Of a stretch of DNA of 64,000 nt, positions 31,901-42,432 are shown one piece after another. The DNA comes from Torreya grandis. Its lineage: Eukaryota; Streptophyta; Pinopsida; Cupressales; Taxaceae. How positions within the stretch are numbered: position 1 is the first letter of the stretch; each line of letters begins with the position of its first letter. Position numbers and translations under genes: made by a program. The DNA lies in the NCBI GenBank assembly GCA_037957365.1, contig JARHVA010008427.1, positions 382,001 to 446,000 on the forward strand, written 5' to 3'. A model generated the notes under the pieces. That model saw only the letters and a program-made list of their open reading frames with translations, was not told the origin of the DNA and did no database searches.

Positions 31901-34603
31901 GGACCTAAATAATGAATAACTCTCAATGTATCTTACTACCTACAAAACTCTAAACTCTCACCACATAGCCAAATGCATATACATAGACCTATTAGTTTCA
32001 TGAGAAGTTTTACTTGTCTAGATAGAGGTAATGGTCTATGCAGGGTTTGAGATGGGGTTAGACCATTTTATAAGTATTTAATAATTATTAAATGTTTATA
32101 ACAAACCATTATACCTAGTAACAATAATTACATGAAGATAAGACCTTATTCAAGCCTAACAAGCCTAATACCATGCCCAGACCATAATATACCATCATGA
32201 AAAGATAATTTTTTGGAGGTAAAGGGATGGTTGAAATGTTTTTAAAGGTTAAATATGATATTAAATATTTTAAATAATCATCACAAGAATATCAAAGTAA
32301 TAAAATTGTTAATTTTGGCTTTAAGACCACTTCGAGCTACGTTCATGCATGACTATTATGCAAAAGGTAGTTTTCTCTCACTATTTGTAAACTTAACCTA
32401 ATACATGGATATAGGTGATTTATAAGTATGGTAGTGAGGTATTAAAACTTTATTCTTGTGGTTTCATGTTATATATATTACCCACCACTTTTATGAACAA
32501 AGCTCAAGAGCTCAGACCCCTATCTAATGGCCTACTTGCAACCTAAGAGGCACCATCTTTTACTTATAACTTTAATGTGGTTTTTAATGGGACCTAATGG
32601 TGTTTGGATGTGATGGAGGGTTCCTATCACTAATTTATTTTTGGAATTAGGAGAGAGGAAGAGGATATATTCTTTATGAATAATCCTTAAAAATCTAAGC
32701 CGCTCTAAACCCTACTAGTGACTAATCAAGAGAAATAAACTTATAAAGAACATGATATGACTTGGTATTCCCATTAAATATATATTATTTTTTTAAGAAT
32801 ACAATTATATTATACTTGAGTACTTTGCTTATAATTTCAGTTGTATGGACTACAATAAATGCACTATTTTGCCTAGTTTTTGGTATTTTATAGGGGTTTT
32901 GAGCAAAGAACTTTCCAATAATTAGAGTAGGTCACTTGAGATATATTTCATACCTTAAATCCAAAATATATACATAATATATCCTATAAGTGATCAAATA
33001 AATCTCATTTTCCAAGGTAGTCTCAAATAGGCCTAAAATGAGACTAAGTGACAAGGCCATTTCATAGTTCTCACACTTCCATTGGGTATTAGGGCCTTAA
33101 ATTTGACATGGATATTGGTGATATCATAATTAAATTTAATCACATTATTTTTCGTGATTTAACATATGTGGGAGAGGTCTAGAGCATGAAAATAAGCATC
33201 TAAGTAAGGAGGCCTAATTAAGGAGAGTGAAAGGCATAAAAAGGCACTTCCACTCACTCTCAAGACCTAAAACATGGCATGGATATATAAATACATAATA
33301 AGTCCTAAAATATTCCATTATTTTCTTATTAATATCCATATAATTCCATACACAAGGAGCTATACATGATTTTAGGGTTACAAGGAAAATAAGCCTAATG
33401 AGAGCTTAAGGAGCAAAATGGAGTCTTAGGAGTTATTCTAGGAACTAAAATTTATTTTTTTAGGTATGATAAGATATTTTAAGTCCATAAATGGAGATAT
33501 AGTTCCTTGGAGAATATTAACTCAAGTTTTGAGCCACTTGGGCCAAGCTTGACATGGGAAATGAGGATTTTCAAAATAACTATGCATATGAATGATGATT
33601 GGTACTAGAATGTCAGATTAGAGGAGTTTATTAATGCATGATAGGTGTTAAATAAGTTTTATAAGAGTATTTCATGGTGTATTTATAATTAAAAATTCCA
33701 TTTATCACTCTTATTATGTAAGGAAGGGTGTTTTTAAAGAAGATCATCAAGGTGTCAAGTAAGTTCTAACTCTTGTGCCACTTGGAAGATTGGAGCATAT
33801 TCAGAGGAGAGACGAATGAATTTTTAAGTATATTTAGGAATATTATATATCTTATTATTTTAAATCATGATGTAAACTTGACATTATCCTTCTATTGTGC
33901 CCCTCTCTCTCTCTCTCATCCCAATTCTTTATATAAGCAACTACTTTTGGCTTTGTAAAATATCCACATTTGGTATGGAAAAGCCCTAATAAAATGTCTA
34001 CTTATTTTCCATTTAAATAAAATATTTAAAATTTGTTTTGATTTCTAAAATTCTTGATTAAGTGTGTGAATTATTTCATAGTGAATAACAAGTGAAGGTC
34101 ATCTTTCCTTATGTTCATCTCACTCTTTCATGCTTGGTGTAAGTAATCTGACTTCTAGCAGGTCATATGAAGTGTAAATGGTTGTTTTGTGTGTCTTTAA
34201 GTGTAAATATTGATATTAGTGTTTATGATTAGACCTAATAATAATATAACTTTATAAACACATTAAATTCAAAATTATTATTGAAACACTTTTTGTTAGG
34301 ATAACATTAGATGTTAGGATTAGTTTTGTGAATTGTATTTCATAGTGCAAGTTTAGGTAGGTTTATGGGATACATATTGGTGCATCACCTCTATTAGATT
34401 AGTGTTAATACTATTTTATCCCTTTTACTTTAAATCATTTATATTAGTGGTTAATTGTATGTGTGATGCAAGGGAGTTATCCATTCAATCTAGAGACTCA
34501 TATTTCCCATAGGTCACCCAAAACTTGAGAAATGTTTCCATGTTACATAAAATTGAAGGAGGATATATTAGACCTATTTAGGGTGAAAATTTTATTGATA
34601 ACA
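28948..34603 (+). repeat. Gypsy B 5' LTR, about 5.66 kb
   Basis: It starts TGACCAAATTTTAAC and ends GATAACA just before the primer site. It is collinear with 53530-59482 throughout; I checked matching blocks at the start, near 30350/54870, 32480/57370, 33900/58790 and the end. No coding region is seen in it; the open frames at 29609-29914 and 33773-33958 are not supported. It is among the longer LTRs known in plants. Confidence 0.9.
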
Positions 34604-34630
34604 ATTTTTTCATGTTAGATGGGACTCATA
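34604..34630 (+). other. Gypsy B primer binding site (degenerate)
   Basis: ATTTTTTCATGTTAGATGGG follows the LTR end. Aligned with the G1 site (ATTTTGGCATGCCCGATGTG) most positions agree, and most differences are C to T or G to T. Confidence 0.55.
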
Positions 34631-34689
34631 GTCCAAGAATTTGTTAAAGGTAGATGATGACCTTGATAAATTTAAATTTGTAAGGCTTC

Positions 34690-36110
34690 CTTCGTATAGT
34701 ATCTGGTGAATCCAACACTTATTGGCTCTTGGTTAAATATTAGTGATTCATTTTCATGCCTAAGTTATACACAAGATCTTGTAATAAAGATATTATATTT
34801 GAATTTTTAGAGTTACCTTACTATTCTCTTAGAGCAAAGAGGTTTGATAATACTCATCCAAACTCCAAAAGGTCTTTGGTTATATTAGGAGACTTTTCTT
34901 AGGTCCAATTTACAAGATGGAAGCCTAAAGGAACCTGCCATTTTTTACCTTCAATTTAAATATCCATTTATCACTTTATTACTATAATTACATCCCTATG
35001 TCATCTCTCAAAAGTGTTCCTTCATATATGGGAGAAGCTGCCACTACTCCTATTGAGCACATAAGAATCATTGCCAATTTTTGTAATATACATAACATCA
35101 CTAAAGATGATGTTATTATAATATTTTTGGCTGTTTATTTCAATTTAATAAAATTAACTGGTATGGCACTTTGTCTCCCAATAATATCACTACATGGGAT
35201 GAATTGGGTGATGCCTTGAGAAGGATATTTGAAGACAAATCTGACCACTTATCTTTGACTAATTATCTAACTATAATAAAGAGAGCACCATAAGAGGACA
35301 TTAAAGAGTTCAACACAATATTAAAAAATACTTGGTATAATATCCCACTCTTAGTAAGGACTACTACCCATCATGATTCCCTTTACTACCTCAAGGCTTT
35401 CAATTGTTATATCTCTATGATGATTCAATCCATGGGAGGGGATACTTTTCTTAAAGATTATGAGACTACCATAGGGGATAAGAACTACCTTATTTAATAT
35501 GGTAAGATATACATTAGACCTCCTATGTCTTTTTTTCCTAATGTGCAAGCTCTTATGCCTACCATTGCTCTTATTCCCACACCCAAACACAAGTAAACTA
35601 CCCCTAATCAACCAAGCAAGAAAATTGAGGAAAATATGATCTAGGATAATATAGAAAAGGTTATAAATATTAAGAGTAAACAACATCAATATCAATAGAT
35701 TTATTATCAAGGTCCTTTCCATCCTTATCAATCTTATCAATCTCTTAGACAACCATTTCAAGGTCATTATCAATGACAAGGAAAGCTAACTCAAGTGAGG
35801 CAACATAATGGACAAAATAAAAATGTTCCTTCTACTTATAAAGTACTTTTACCTATCCAAAACAACCTTGTATAATATAATGTAGAGTAGCCTTCATGGG
35901 ATCAATCTCATGACTCTTCCACTTACATAAATGATGAATTCAATCAAGCCTATATTTATTAATAAGGAATAATGCCTTCCATGACTCAAGAGGAATTTCT
36001 TAGTGGAGGAGAGAAAAATGGAGAATATTATCAATCAAATTTTTCTTTGATTAATTACTATCAAGAAGACTCATGTGAATTCAATTATGAAGGTAACCTC
36101 AACATTGGTT
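34690..36110 (+). pseudogene. Gypsy B gag
   Basis: The frame 34998-35219 (MSSLKSVPSYMGEAATTPIE and HIRIIANFCNIHNITKDDVI) covers the N-terminal capsid part. After a frameshift come ITTWDELGDALRRIF, DKSDHLSLTNYLTIIKR, EDIKEFNTILKNTWYNIPL and YYLKAFN (about 35185-35410), the standard gypsy capsid core. The region after 35480 is Pro/Gln-rich with a repeated Q-S-Y-Q-S stretch near 35720-35765. No zinc knuckle is visible. Gag forms the virus-like particle. It contains many stops. Confidence 0.85.
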
Positions 36111-36559
36111 CAATCTTCATAGCTATAAATACAAGGTCAAAGAAGTAAAAGGAGTAATTATTAGTCCAAATGTGAAATCTCAAGCACCTAAAGGATCATG
36201 TATGCCAAAGTCAACCCCTATGGCTTAGATAAATTATAAAACTTAGAATTTTAGATATCTTTCTATGTCTTCTCCTATGCATCAAGTTACACAATCTAGT
36301 GGTAGTGTTATGGCTATTAAAGGACATGACAAGGTTGGAAGCTCTCCTATGAATATTTTGGAACATATAAAGAGGGTTCATGTAAGAATCCAAATTTTGG
36401 AAACACTATCCATCCCTAGATAAAGAGCCTTGCTCCAAAATGAACTTTCTAAGTGCAATGCATCATTTAGGAAGCCTAATGAAAGAGGGGCAGTTCTGAA
36501 AAATGAATTGAAAATGATGGGCAACCTATCAAAACTAAAAGAAAGGATAAACCTCCTCC
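36111..36559 (+). pseudogene. Gypsy B gag-protease linker
   Basis: Readable peptide pieces such as SSPMHQVTQSSGSVMAIKG and ILEHIKRVHVRIQILETL (about 36260-36415) form a low-complexity linker, followed by a Lys-rich stretch. No domain is recognised. Confidence 0.45.
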
Positions 36560-36990
36560 ATTATACCTCTCTATTATTATTGTAGATTAATTGGTTTATA
36601 ATTATCTAATTGATAGTGAAGCAAGTAGTTTAGTCATGCCAAAGTAAGTAACTAACAATATAAAATTAAAGTATGAACCAAACTCAAAGGGAGTATTAAA
36701 ACTACACAGATCAGCTACCAAAATGGTTGGTATTATCAAAGGTTTGAAACTGAATCTTCTTGATTATCCTACTTTATCTATCTCTCAAGATGTAGTGGTT
36801 TTTGATATGCCACCTCACTTTTATTTTTACTTGTGAAGACATTTTAATGCTAATATTCGGGGGTAATTGACTTTAGATTAGTCCTTTATGGAATTTATAA
36901 CTAGATATGGTTCTAAGGTATCTATTAAGTTTGAACCTTTAGCTAAGCTTCATGTCGATCCTTATCTAGAAAACTCATATAACATGAATT
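36560..36990 (+). pseudogene. Gypsy B protease
   Basis: IDSEASSLVMPK at 36609-36644 is the retropepsin active site, with D-S-G changed to D-S-E. It is followed by MVGIIKGLKLNLLDYPTLS, ISQDVVVFDMPPHF (about 36780-36820), SFMEFITRYGSKVSI and LHVDPYLEN, the C-terminal half. Two stops are visible. The G to E change in the active site would abolish normal activity. Confidence 0.88.
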
Positions 36991-37189
36991 GAACTATTAA
37001 TGATGATAAATATTAAGTCAATGACTAAGAATTGGTTACATATCTATATGGCATACCTTACCTCTTTTTAGATGAATGGGGCAAATAGAATCATGAGTTT
37101 GACCCTTTCAAACATATTATGGAAACTAATCTAGGAGTTTATTGTATGCATAAATAAGGATAAATATACCAATGCTTTTAAATCTTTAT

Positions 37190-37570
37190 AGAGATGAAGA
37201 GGGAATGTGGAAATTCGTATTGTATGGTTTAAGGAGTAAACATGGAGTAGGGATAAGTGTGATGCTTGTGTCTCCTTTTAAAGAGAAGTATTATTATGCT
37301 ATTAGGTTCTAATTTGATTTCTCATCTAATGCAGTAGATTATGAGGGAATTATTCATGGCCTCTAATGGTCAAGGAAGTAATTTTAGGTATATGGGGATA
37401 GTGAATTAGTATTACAAGTTAGAGGAAAAAATGTTACCAAAAATCCTTTGGTAAAGGAATACAAGCATAAGATTTGGGAACTCATTGAATATTTTGAAGC
37501 TTTCAACTAGAAATCAAACCCAAGAGAGACTAATCAATATGTTGATATGTAGGTAGTATTAGGAACACAT
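37190..37570 (+). pseudogene. Gypsy B RNase H-like domain upstream of RT
   Basis: EEGMWKFVLYGLRSKHGVGI (from about 37197) is the first strand, with the catalytic Asp position replaced by Y. NAVDYEGIIHGL (about 37330) holds the Glu. VYGDSELVLQVRG (37388-37426) holds the third acid in an intact G-D-S. NPRETNQYVDM (about 37520-37552) holds the fourth acid. So three of the four D-E-D-D residues are visible. It lies between protease and RT and is separate from the normal RNase H after RT (about 38860-39320). Additional, archaeal-type RNase H domains are known in the Tat group; the upstream position is the unusual part. Confidence 0.87.
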
Positions 37571-38077
37571 TTTGATATTCCAAGTGATGTGAAAAATGTG
37601 AAACATCAACCACATGTTAAGGTATTGATGATACCATCCATTATAGATAAAAATGCAAGTTGGTAAATATTTGATAGTCACAAGAAGAGTGCATCTTTTC
37701 TATGTGAGAAAGTTGAGTTATCCTCAAGGAATCAAGCTAATATCCAATAACAATATGGTGACCAAATAGTGAAATTTCAGTCCAAAAAAATTCCTAAAGG
37801 ATTGGTAACCCTTGAAAGTATCTTCAATGAAAAATATCAAGTGAGAAAAGAAAAGGTAGACATGGATTGAAGTGAAGATCATTTTTAAAGAGTTAAAATA
37901 TTTAAAGACAAACTCCTCAAGTTAAGAAAGGTATGTACTAAGGATAAAAAAGATGAATTTGTTGAATTATGTAGGGAATTTTTAGATGTCTTTACATGGG
38001 AATATGGTGACCTCAAATATTTTTATCATAGTCTATCCCAATACACCATTGAGATAGATCCAAATTCAAAATTGGTA
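37571..38077 (+). pseudogene. Gypsy B linker between RNase H-like domain and RT
   Basis: Open pieces include PHVKVLMIPSIIDKNASW, ASFLCEKVELSSRNQANI, IPKGLVTLESIFNEKYQV and EFVELCREFLDVFTWEYGDL. The last is the run-in to RT shared with element A at 17330-17370. Two or three stops are present. Confidence 0.7.
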
Positions 38078-39320
38078 AGATAATGAAAAGACCTATAAAT
38101 CCTAAGGGTGAGGTTTTGATGAAGAAGGAACTAATCAAGTTGATTGAATCAAACATGATATTACCTATTAAACACTCCTCGTGGTTTGCTAATCTAGTGC
38201 CTATAAGGAAGAAAAGTGGGGAAATTAGGTTTTGTGTTGATTTTAGGGATTTAAATAGGGTGTATTTGAAGGATCATCACCCCCTACCTTCAATGGAAAA
38301 AGTACTTCAAATGGTTACAGGGTATGAACACTTTTCACTCTTGGATGGGTATTTAGGTTATAGTCAAGTATTGATTAAGGAAGAAGATAAATACAAAACT
38401 AAATGGGGCACCTATGCCTATAAAAAGATGATTTTTGGACTCTCTAATGCAGGAGATACATTTCAAAATGAAATGGACATGGCCTTCTAAGGTTTGATTA
38501 ATAATATGGTGTTAGTATACATTGATGATATAAAGTTTTTCTCAAAAGATGTTAGTGATCACTTGGCTCATCTAAGATTGACTTTTGAAAGGTGCAAGCA
38601 GTTTTAGATATCTTTGAATCCTAAAAAACATGTTTTTTTAGTCCATGAGGGTAAGCTACTTGGGCACATTATCTTAAAGGAGGGTCTAACTATAGATCCT
38701 ATAAGAGTGAAAGTTATCTTGGATTTATCATGACCATTGCAAAATAAATGGATGAAAAATTTCCTTGGAAAAATAAAATTCATAATAAGGTTTATCCATG
38801 ATTTTGAAAACCTTGTAAAACCTTTAACAACCATGCTAAGGAAACATCAAATGTTCAGCTAGACTAAATAATGGAAAATTAACTTTAAAGCTATAAATCA
38901 AGTTATAGCCTAAGTACCTACTTTGATTAACCCTAACTTCTCCAAATACTTATTTTTGTATGATTTATCTAATATTGAGACATATCTACCATGTTAATGC
39001 AACAAAACAATGAAGGAGATGAGCAGCCCATTACCTTCTTTAGTCAAGGGATTAGATATTATGAAGAGAGGTATACTTTTGTAGAAAATCAAGTCTTGGT
39101 ATTCATAAGGATCTTAAATTTTTTTAGACGTGGTATCAAAAAATAAGATAAACATCATGGTATCTCATCCAAGTGTCAAAAATTTCCTTCTCAATAAGGA
39201 CTTGAATGAAAAGAGGGCAGGTTAGATTACTAAAGTGATGGAATATGATGTAGAGATTAAGACCACAAAACCAATAAGAGGGAGAGGTCTATGTGAAAAT
39301 ATAGAATTATATCTCTAATA
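38078..39320 (+). pseudogene. Gypsy B reverse transcriptase and RNase H
   Basis: The open frame 38083-38490 (135 codons) contains KRPINPKGEVLMKKEL, SSWFANLVPIRKKSGEIRF, CVDFRDLNRVYLKDHHPLP, HFSLLDGYLGYSQV (motif A Asp in L-L-D-G) and KMIFGLSNAGDTFQNEMD. After a stop, LVYIDDIKFFSK at 38512-38547 keeps the Y-x-D-D box. Then ISLNPKKHVFLVHEGKLLGH, FLGKIKFIIRFIHDFENLV and the connection region follow. RNase H is strongly decayed: YLFLYDLSNIETYLP near 38950 keeps the first Asp, and MVSHPSVKNFLLNKDLNEKR at 39160-39220 is its end. It is one of the best preserved RT genes of the window but still broken. Confidence 0.93.
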
Positions 39321-39706
39321 GAATAAAGAAGAAGCTTTGGTACTCTAATATAATCCTAAAGCAATATTACCTTCACATGTTACAAGTTGGATACAAGACA
39401 TGAAAAGGTTCTTGAAAATAGGTGAGTCTCTAACTAGCTTAAATAGATCAAGGAGATAATTTAGGCTTAAATATATACCCTATGTCCTTGTAGATGGGAT
39501 AATTTTCAAAAGAGACCTTAATTGAATGTTACTTAGATGTGTGGAAATGGAAAAAGTGGGAATAATTTTAGAACAATTTCATGATAAGCCTATGTGTGGT
39601 CATTTCTCTCCTTAAAAATAGTAGTAAAAATCATGAGAGTAGGCTACTATTGTCCTATCCTCTTCAAGGACTCCTATGCATGGGTAATTAGGTGTGCAAA
39701 GTTTTA
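39321..39706 (+). pseudogene. Gypsy B integrase, zinc-binding part
   Basis: From about 39470, LVDGIIFKRDLN and MLLRCVEMEKVGIILEQFHD are followed by CGHFSP, KIMRVGYYCPILFKDSY and WVIRCAKF. The H-H-C-C pattern of the integrase zinc domain is mostly visible, with the W of Y-Y-W-P changed to C. The gene is cut at 39706 by Copia-C. Confidence 0.87.
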
Positions 39707-39799
39707 TGTTGTGGAGCCTATTTATAAATTACAATGTATTTCAAATAATGTATTTTTAAAATGTAATATACACTCTTTATGTATTTTCACCAAGGTTTA
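39707..39799 (+). repeat. Copia-C 5' LTR remnant
   Basis: TGTTGTGGAGCC... aligns with 40485-40577. Both copies diverge right after GGTTTA, marking the deletion point. Confidence 0.88.
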
Positions 39800-40430
39800 A
39801 GTTATGCCATGGTATGCACTAGGCTCAATATTTCCCATGAAGTGGGAGCAGTAAGTAGGTACATGAGTGACCTAGGTAAAGAACACTATAAAGTAGTAAA
39901 ATGGATCTTTTAGTATTTAAGAGGGACCATGGGGATAATTTTAAGCTATGTTGGATTGGACACCACTTTGTGTGGTTATGTATATTCAGACATGACTATA
40001 GATTTAGACAATAAGAGTACAAAAGGATATGTATTTACTCTATGTGACATAGCTGTGAGCTAGATTTCATGATTAAAGAAACTTGTGGCTTTATCAACCA
40101 TAAAGGTTAAGTATGTTGTTATCATAAAGGCAAGAAAATAAATGATTCAGTTATAAAAATTACTTAAAGATTTAGGGCATAATCAAGAGGAAAAGAAGCT
40201 ATCTATTGATAGTCAAAGTGTTATACATCTAGTAAAGAACTCCACTTTCCTCTCAAAGATGAAGCATATTTTGTTGAGGTACCATTTCATCAGGATAGTT
40301 TTGGAGAAAGAGAAGTTGAAGCTGGAGAAGATTCATACCAGTTAGAATCCTATAGACATGGTGACCAAGGTGGTCACAAGGGAGAAAATGAAGTTATATT
40401 TAGTTTCAATTGACATTCACAATTAATAGT
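39800..40430 (+). pseudogene. Copia-C RNase H
   Basis: The plus-strand reading gives ISHEVGAVSRYMSDLGKEHY, VVKWIF then YLRGTMGIILSY, GYVYSDMTIDLDNKSTKGYV, LKKLVALSTIKVKYVV, and LSIDSQSVIHLVKNSTF with KMKHILLRYHFIR. The first Asp (Y-S-D) is kept. The Glu of L-S-T-I-E-A-E-Y is changed to K or V, and the I-D-S-Q-S Asp is present. The end VTREKMKLYL lies near 40405. It is inactive and lacks its RT partner. Confidence 0.9.
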
Positions 40431-40484
40431 GAAGGGTTGAGAATCTTACTAAGAGGAAATTATTCTTCAAATGGGATATTTATA

Positions 40485-41062
40485 TGTTGTTGAGTCTATT
40501 TATAAATTACAATGTATTTAAAATATTTTACATTTAAAATTTATTGTACACTCTTTATGTATTCTCATCAGGGTTTAGGGGTGGTAGCCCCCGAAAATGT
40601 TTTTAGACCCCCTTAATGGGAAACTATTTTGGGTTGACTTGGCCCATGGTTTTGGTACCCATTATTTTTTAAAACCATTATGTTGATGTATTATGTATAG
40701 ATGGATATTCAATAGGTAATACATCATGAGAAAAAAGGTTTGAAAAAGAAGAATAGAGTGTGTAAATTTAGGTGTGAATTCAAGAGGGTTTGTTGAGTAT
40801 GGCTCCAAACAATATTTATACATTGTAATTGTGAGAAGACATATTATATGAGAGAGGATTTTAATCTTGTGGCTTATAATAAAATATGAGCAATTTTTTC
40901 TTGGTATATGTAGCCCACATTGGGTTAACCATGTTAAATTTAGTCTTCTTGTTGTGCATGTTTATTTCTATTCTTTATGCATCTCTATTCATATTTATTA
41001 ATATTATGATTTTGTTAAATTGTTCTACATAAATTTCTGATTTATTCCTAACACAAAGTGTC
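40485..41062 (+). repeat. Copia-C 3' LTR
   Basis: It starts TGTTGTTGAGTC after the purine-rich TTCAAATGGGATATTTATA (40466-40484). Its first 93 bases match the 5' remnant. The end is placed by the TTTTA duplication; the terminal CA is not preserved. Confidence 0.75.
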
Positions 41063-41229
41063 TTTTATTATTAAAAAATAAAGGCTAGTAACTTTATCCC
41101 TCAATCCTATCTAAGTTGACTAACCATTCATGCAATGAGGACTTGATTTTATAGGCATGATTAATCCTCCCTTGAGTGTAGGCCACAAATGGATACCCAC
41201 ATCCATATATTAATTTACAAGATGGGTAG
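41063..41229 (+). pseudogene. Gypsy B integrase, short core piece between Copia-C and D
   Basis: Broken translation ends in HKWIPTSIY then FTRWV at 41229. This is the strand after the first catalytic Asp in gypsy integrase (H-K-W/Y-I...Y-F-T-R-W). The reading resumes at 52492 with VEVV. Confidence 0.8.
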
Positions 41230-42330
41230 TGTTGGCACCCTTTTTCCCTAAGTATTGTTCTCATGCCAACATGAAAAAACTAGGCATGAGGCAATCTTGT
41301 GTAATAATTTCTTGAGTTTTGTCTTAGTTATGTCAGTTAGAGGAATCTTGAAAATACTTGTGCCATTTGGCCAAGCAGTTAATTCTCACCCAAATTTTGG
41401 ATGGATGACTCTCAAAGGACAAACATATGGGTACAGTCATAAATCCTATGGTTGAAGAGAATCACAAGCCTTGAGGCTTACCTACCTAGTCCTACATATG
41501 GTGGCTCAGGGCTAAAGGAACATGGAGGTATGAATGGTGGAATAAATAGACAAACTACCACCACCTAACCTTCCATCGGCACATGCCTACCTAGTCATCT
41601 AGAGGGGTGTCCAACACCTATTTAAAGAAGTGACCTCCAAGAGAAAAAAGGGGGAGGAAAATAATAATAATGATGATGACAAGGATGTGACATAGTGAAT
41701 ATTGACACACATGCAATTAGAATACAAACTAGGATGGCTTATGTTTATTTTTAGTAGACCCAGCCTTGATTAGTCCATGCTCACCTGTGAGCTATTAGAC
41801 ATGAAGGGATCATACCAGGCTAAGGCCCAAATTAATCTTGTAACTATCATTTTGAAATAGAAATGAAACCAATCACTTGTAGGAAATATGTGTTGAATAC
41901 CCCCTCTAGTATAATCTTTAAGAATTGAATATGGTTTTGATATATATATTCTCTATTAGTATAAGTTGTAATGAGATAAGTCACATGAGGATTTATGGAG
42001 CCAATTATAGTTGACCATTATGATGCATGATAATCTAAAGTTAGGAATGACCCAACTTGTGCTAAGAACCAAGTGAACCTGACCCTATCAAAAGAAAGAG
42101 CCAAGTAGCTCAAGAAAAGATGAGAATGTCACCTAGACATCTTGACCTAGTTAGTGCCTAGATCAATTGTCAGACTAGATGTGCACTGTTATGACCAAGA
42201 ATTAAAATCTAAACTCATAAAGTGATCATTAACATGATCATTGAAACAACCTTTAGTTGATGAATCCCCATGACATGCCCCATTGACCAAACCAAAGTTA
42301 TGCCATTTCTAACTAGCCCATTTAGGCCTT
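41230..42330 (+). repeat. Gypsy D 5' LTR, without its true end
   Basis: TGTTGGCACCCTTTTTCCC... matches 51190-52286 closely. After TAGGCCTT the two LTRs part company; the last part of the LTR is present next to it in inverted orientation. Confidence 0.9.
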
Positions 42331-42432
42331 GACAATAGAACCAAAATGTTGTAGTGCAAAGTATTAATTTATTATAGTAGTACCCATTTTTCTTAGTAAC
42401 TCACCCTACTAGTTTAGTGTTTTAAGATAACT
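42331..42432 (-). repeat. Inverted LTR end plus primer site of gypsy D
   Basis: Bases 42347-42432 are the reverse complement of 52406-52491 (86 bp, about 87% identical by eye), which is the true end of the right LTR. Directly beside it, 42331-42346 reads on the minus strand TTTTGGTTCTATTGTC, the form of a gypsy primer binding site. The order LTR end then primer site is therefore kept, but in the wrong orientation. About 120 bp of LTR (equivalent to 52287-52405) is missing or unrecognisable. Confidence 0.85.

Larger units (their letters stand above)
39707..41062 (+). mobile_element. Copia-C, internally deleted copia element
   Basis: It contains the first 93 bp of a 5' LTR, then directly the RNase H end of a copia polyprotein, a polypurine tract and a 578-bp 3' LTR. 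The target duplication is probably TTTTA (39702-39706 and 41063-41067); joining B across it gives an unbroken integrase reading (C-A-K-F-Y then L-K-N-K-G). The deletion removes the rest of the 5' LTR, gag, protease, integrase and RT. Confidence 0.85.

Noticed and set aside
35351..35779. 142-codon minus-strand open frame
   Set aside because: It lies antisense to the gypsy B gag, has no recognisable domain, and the plus strand shows clear capsid motifs.
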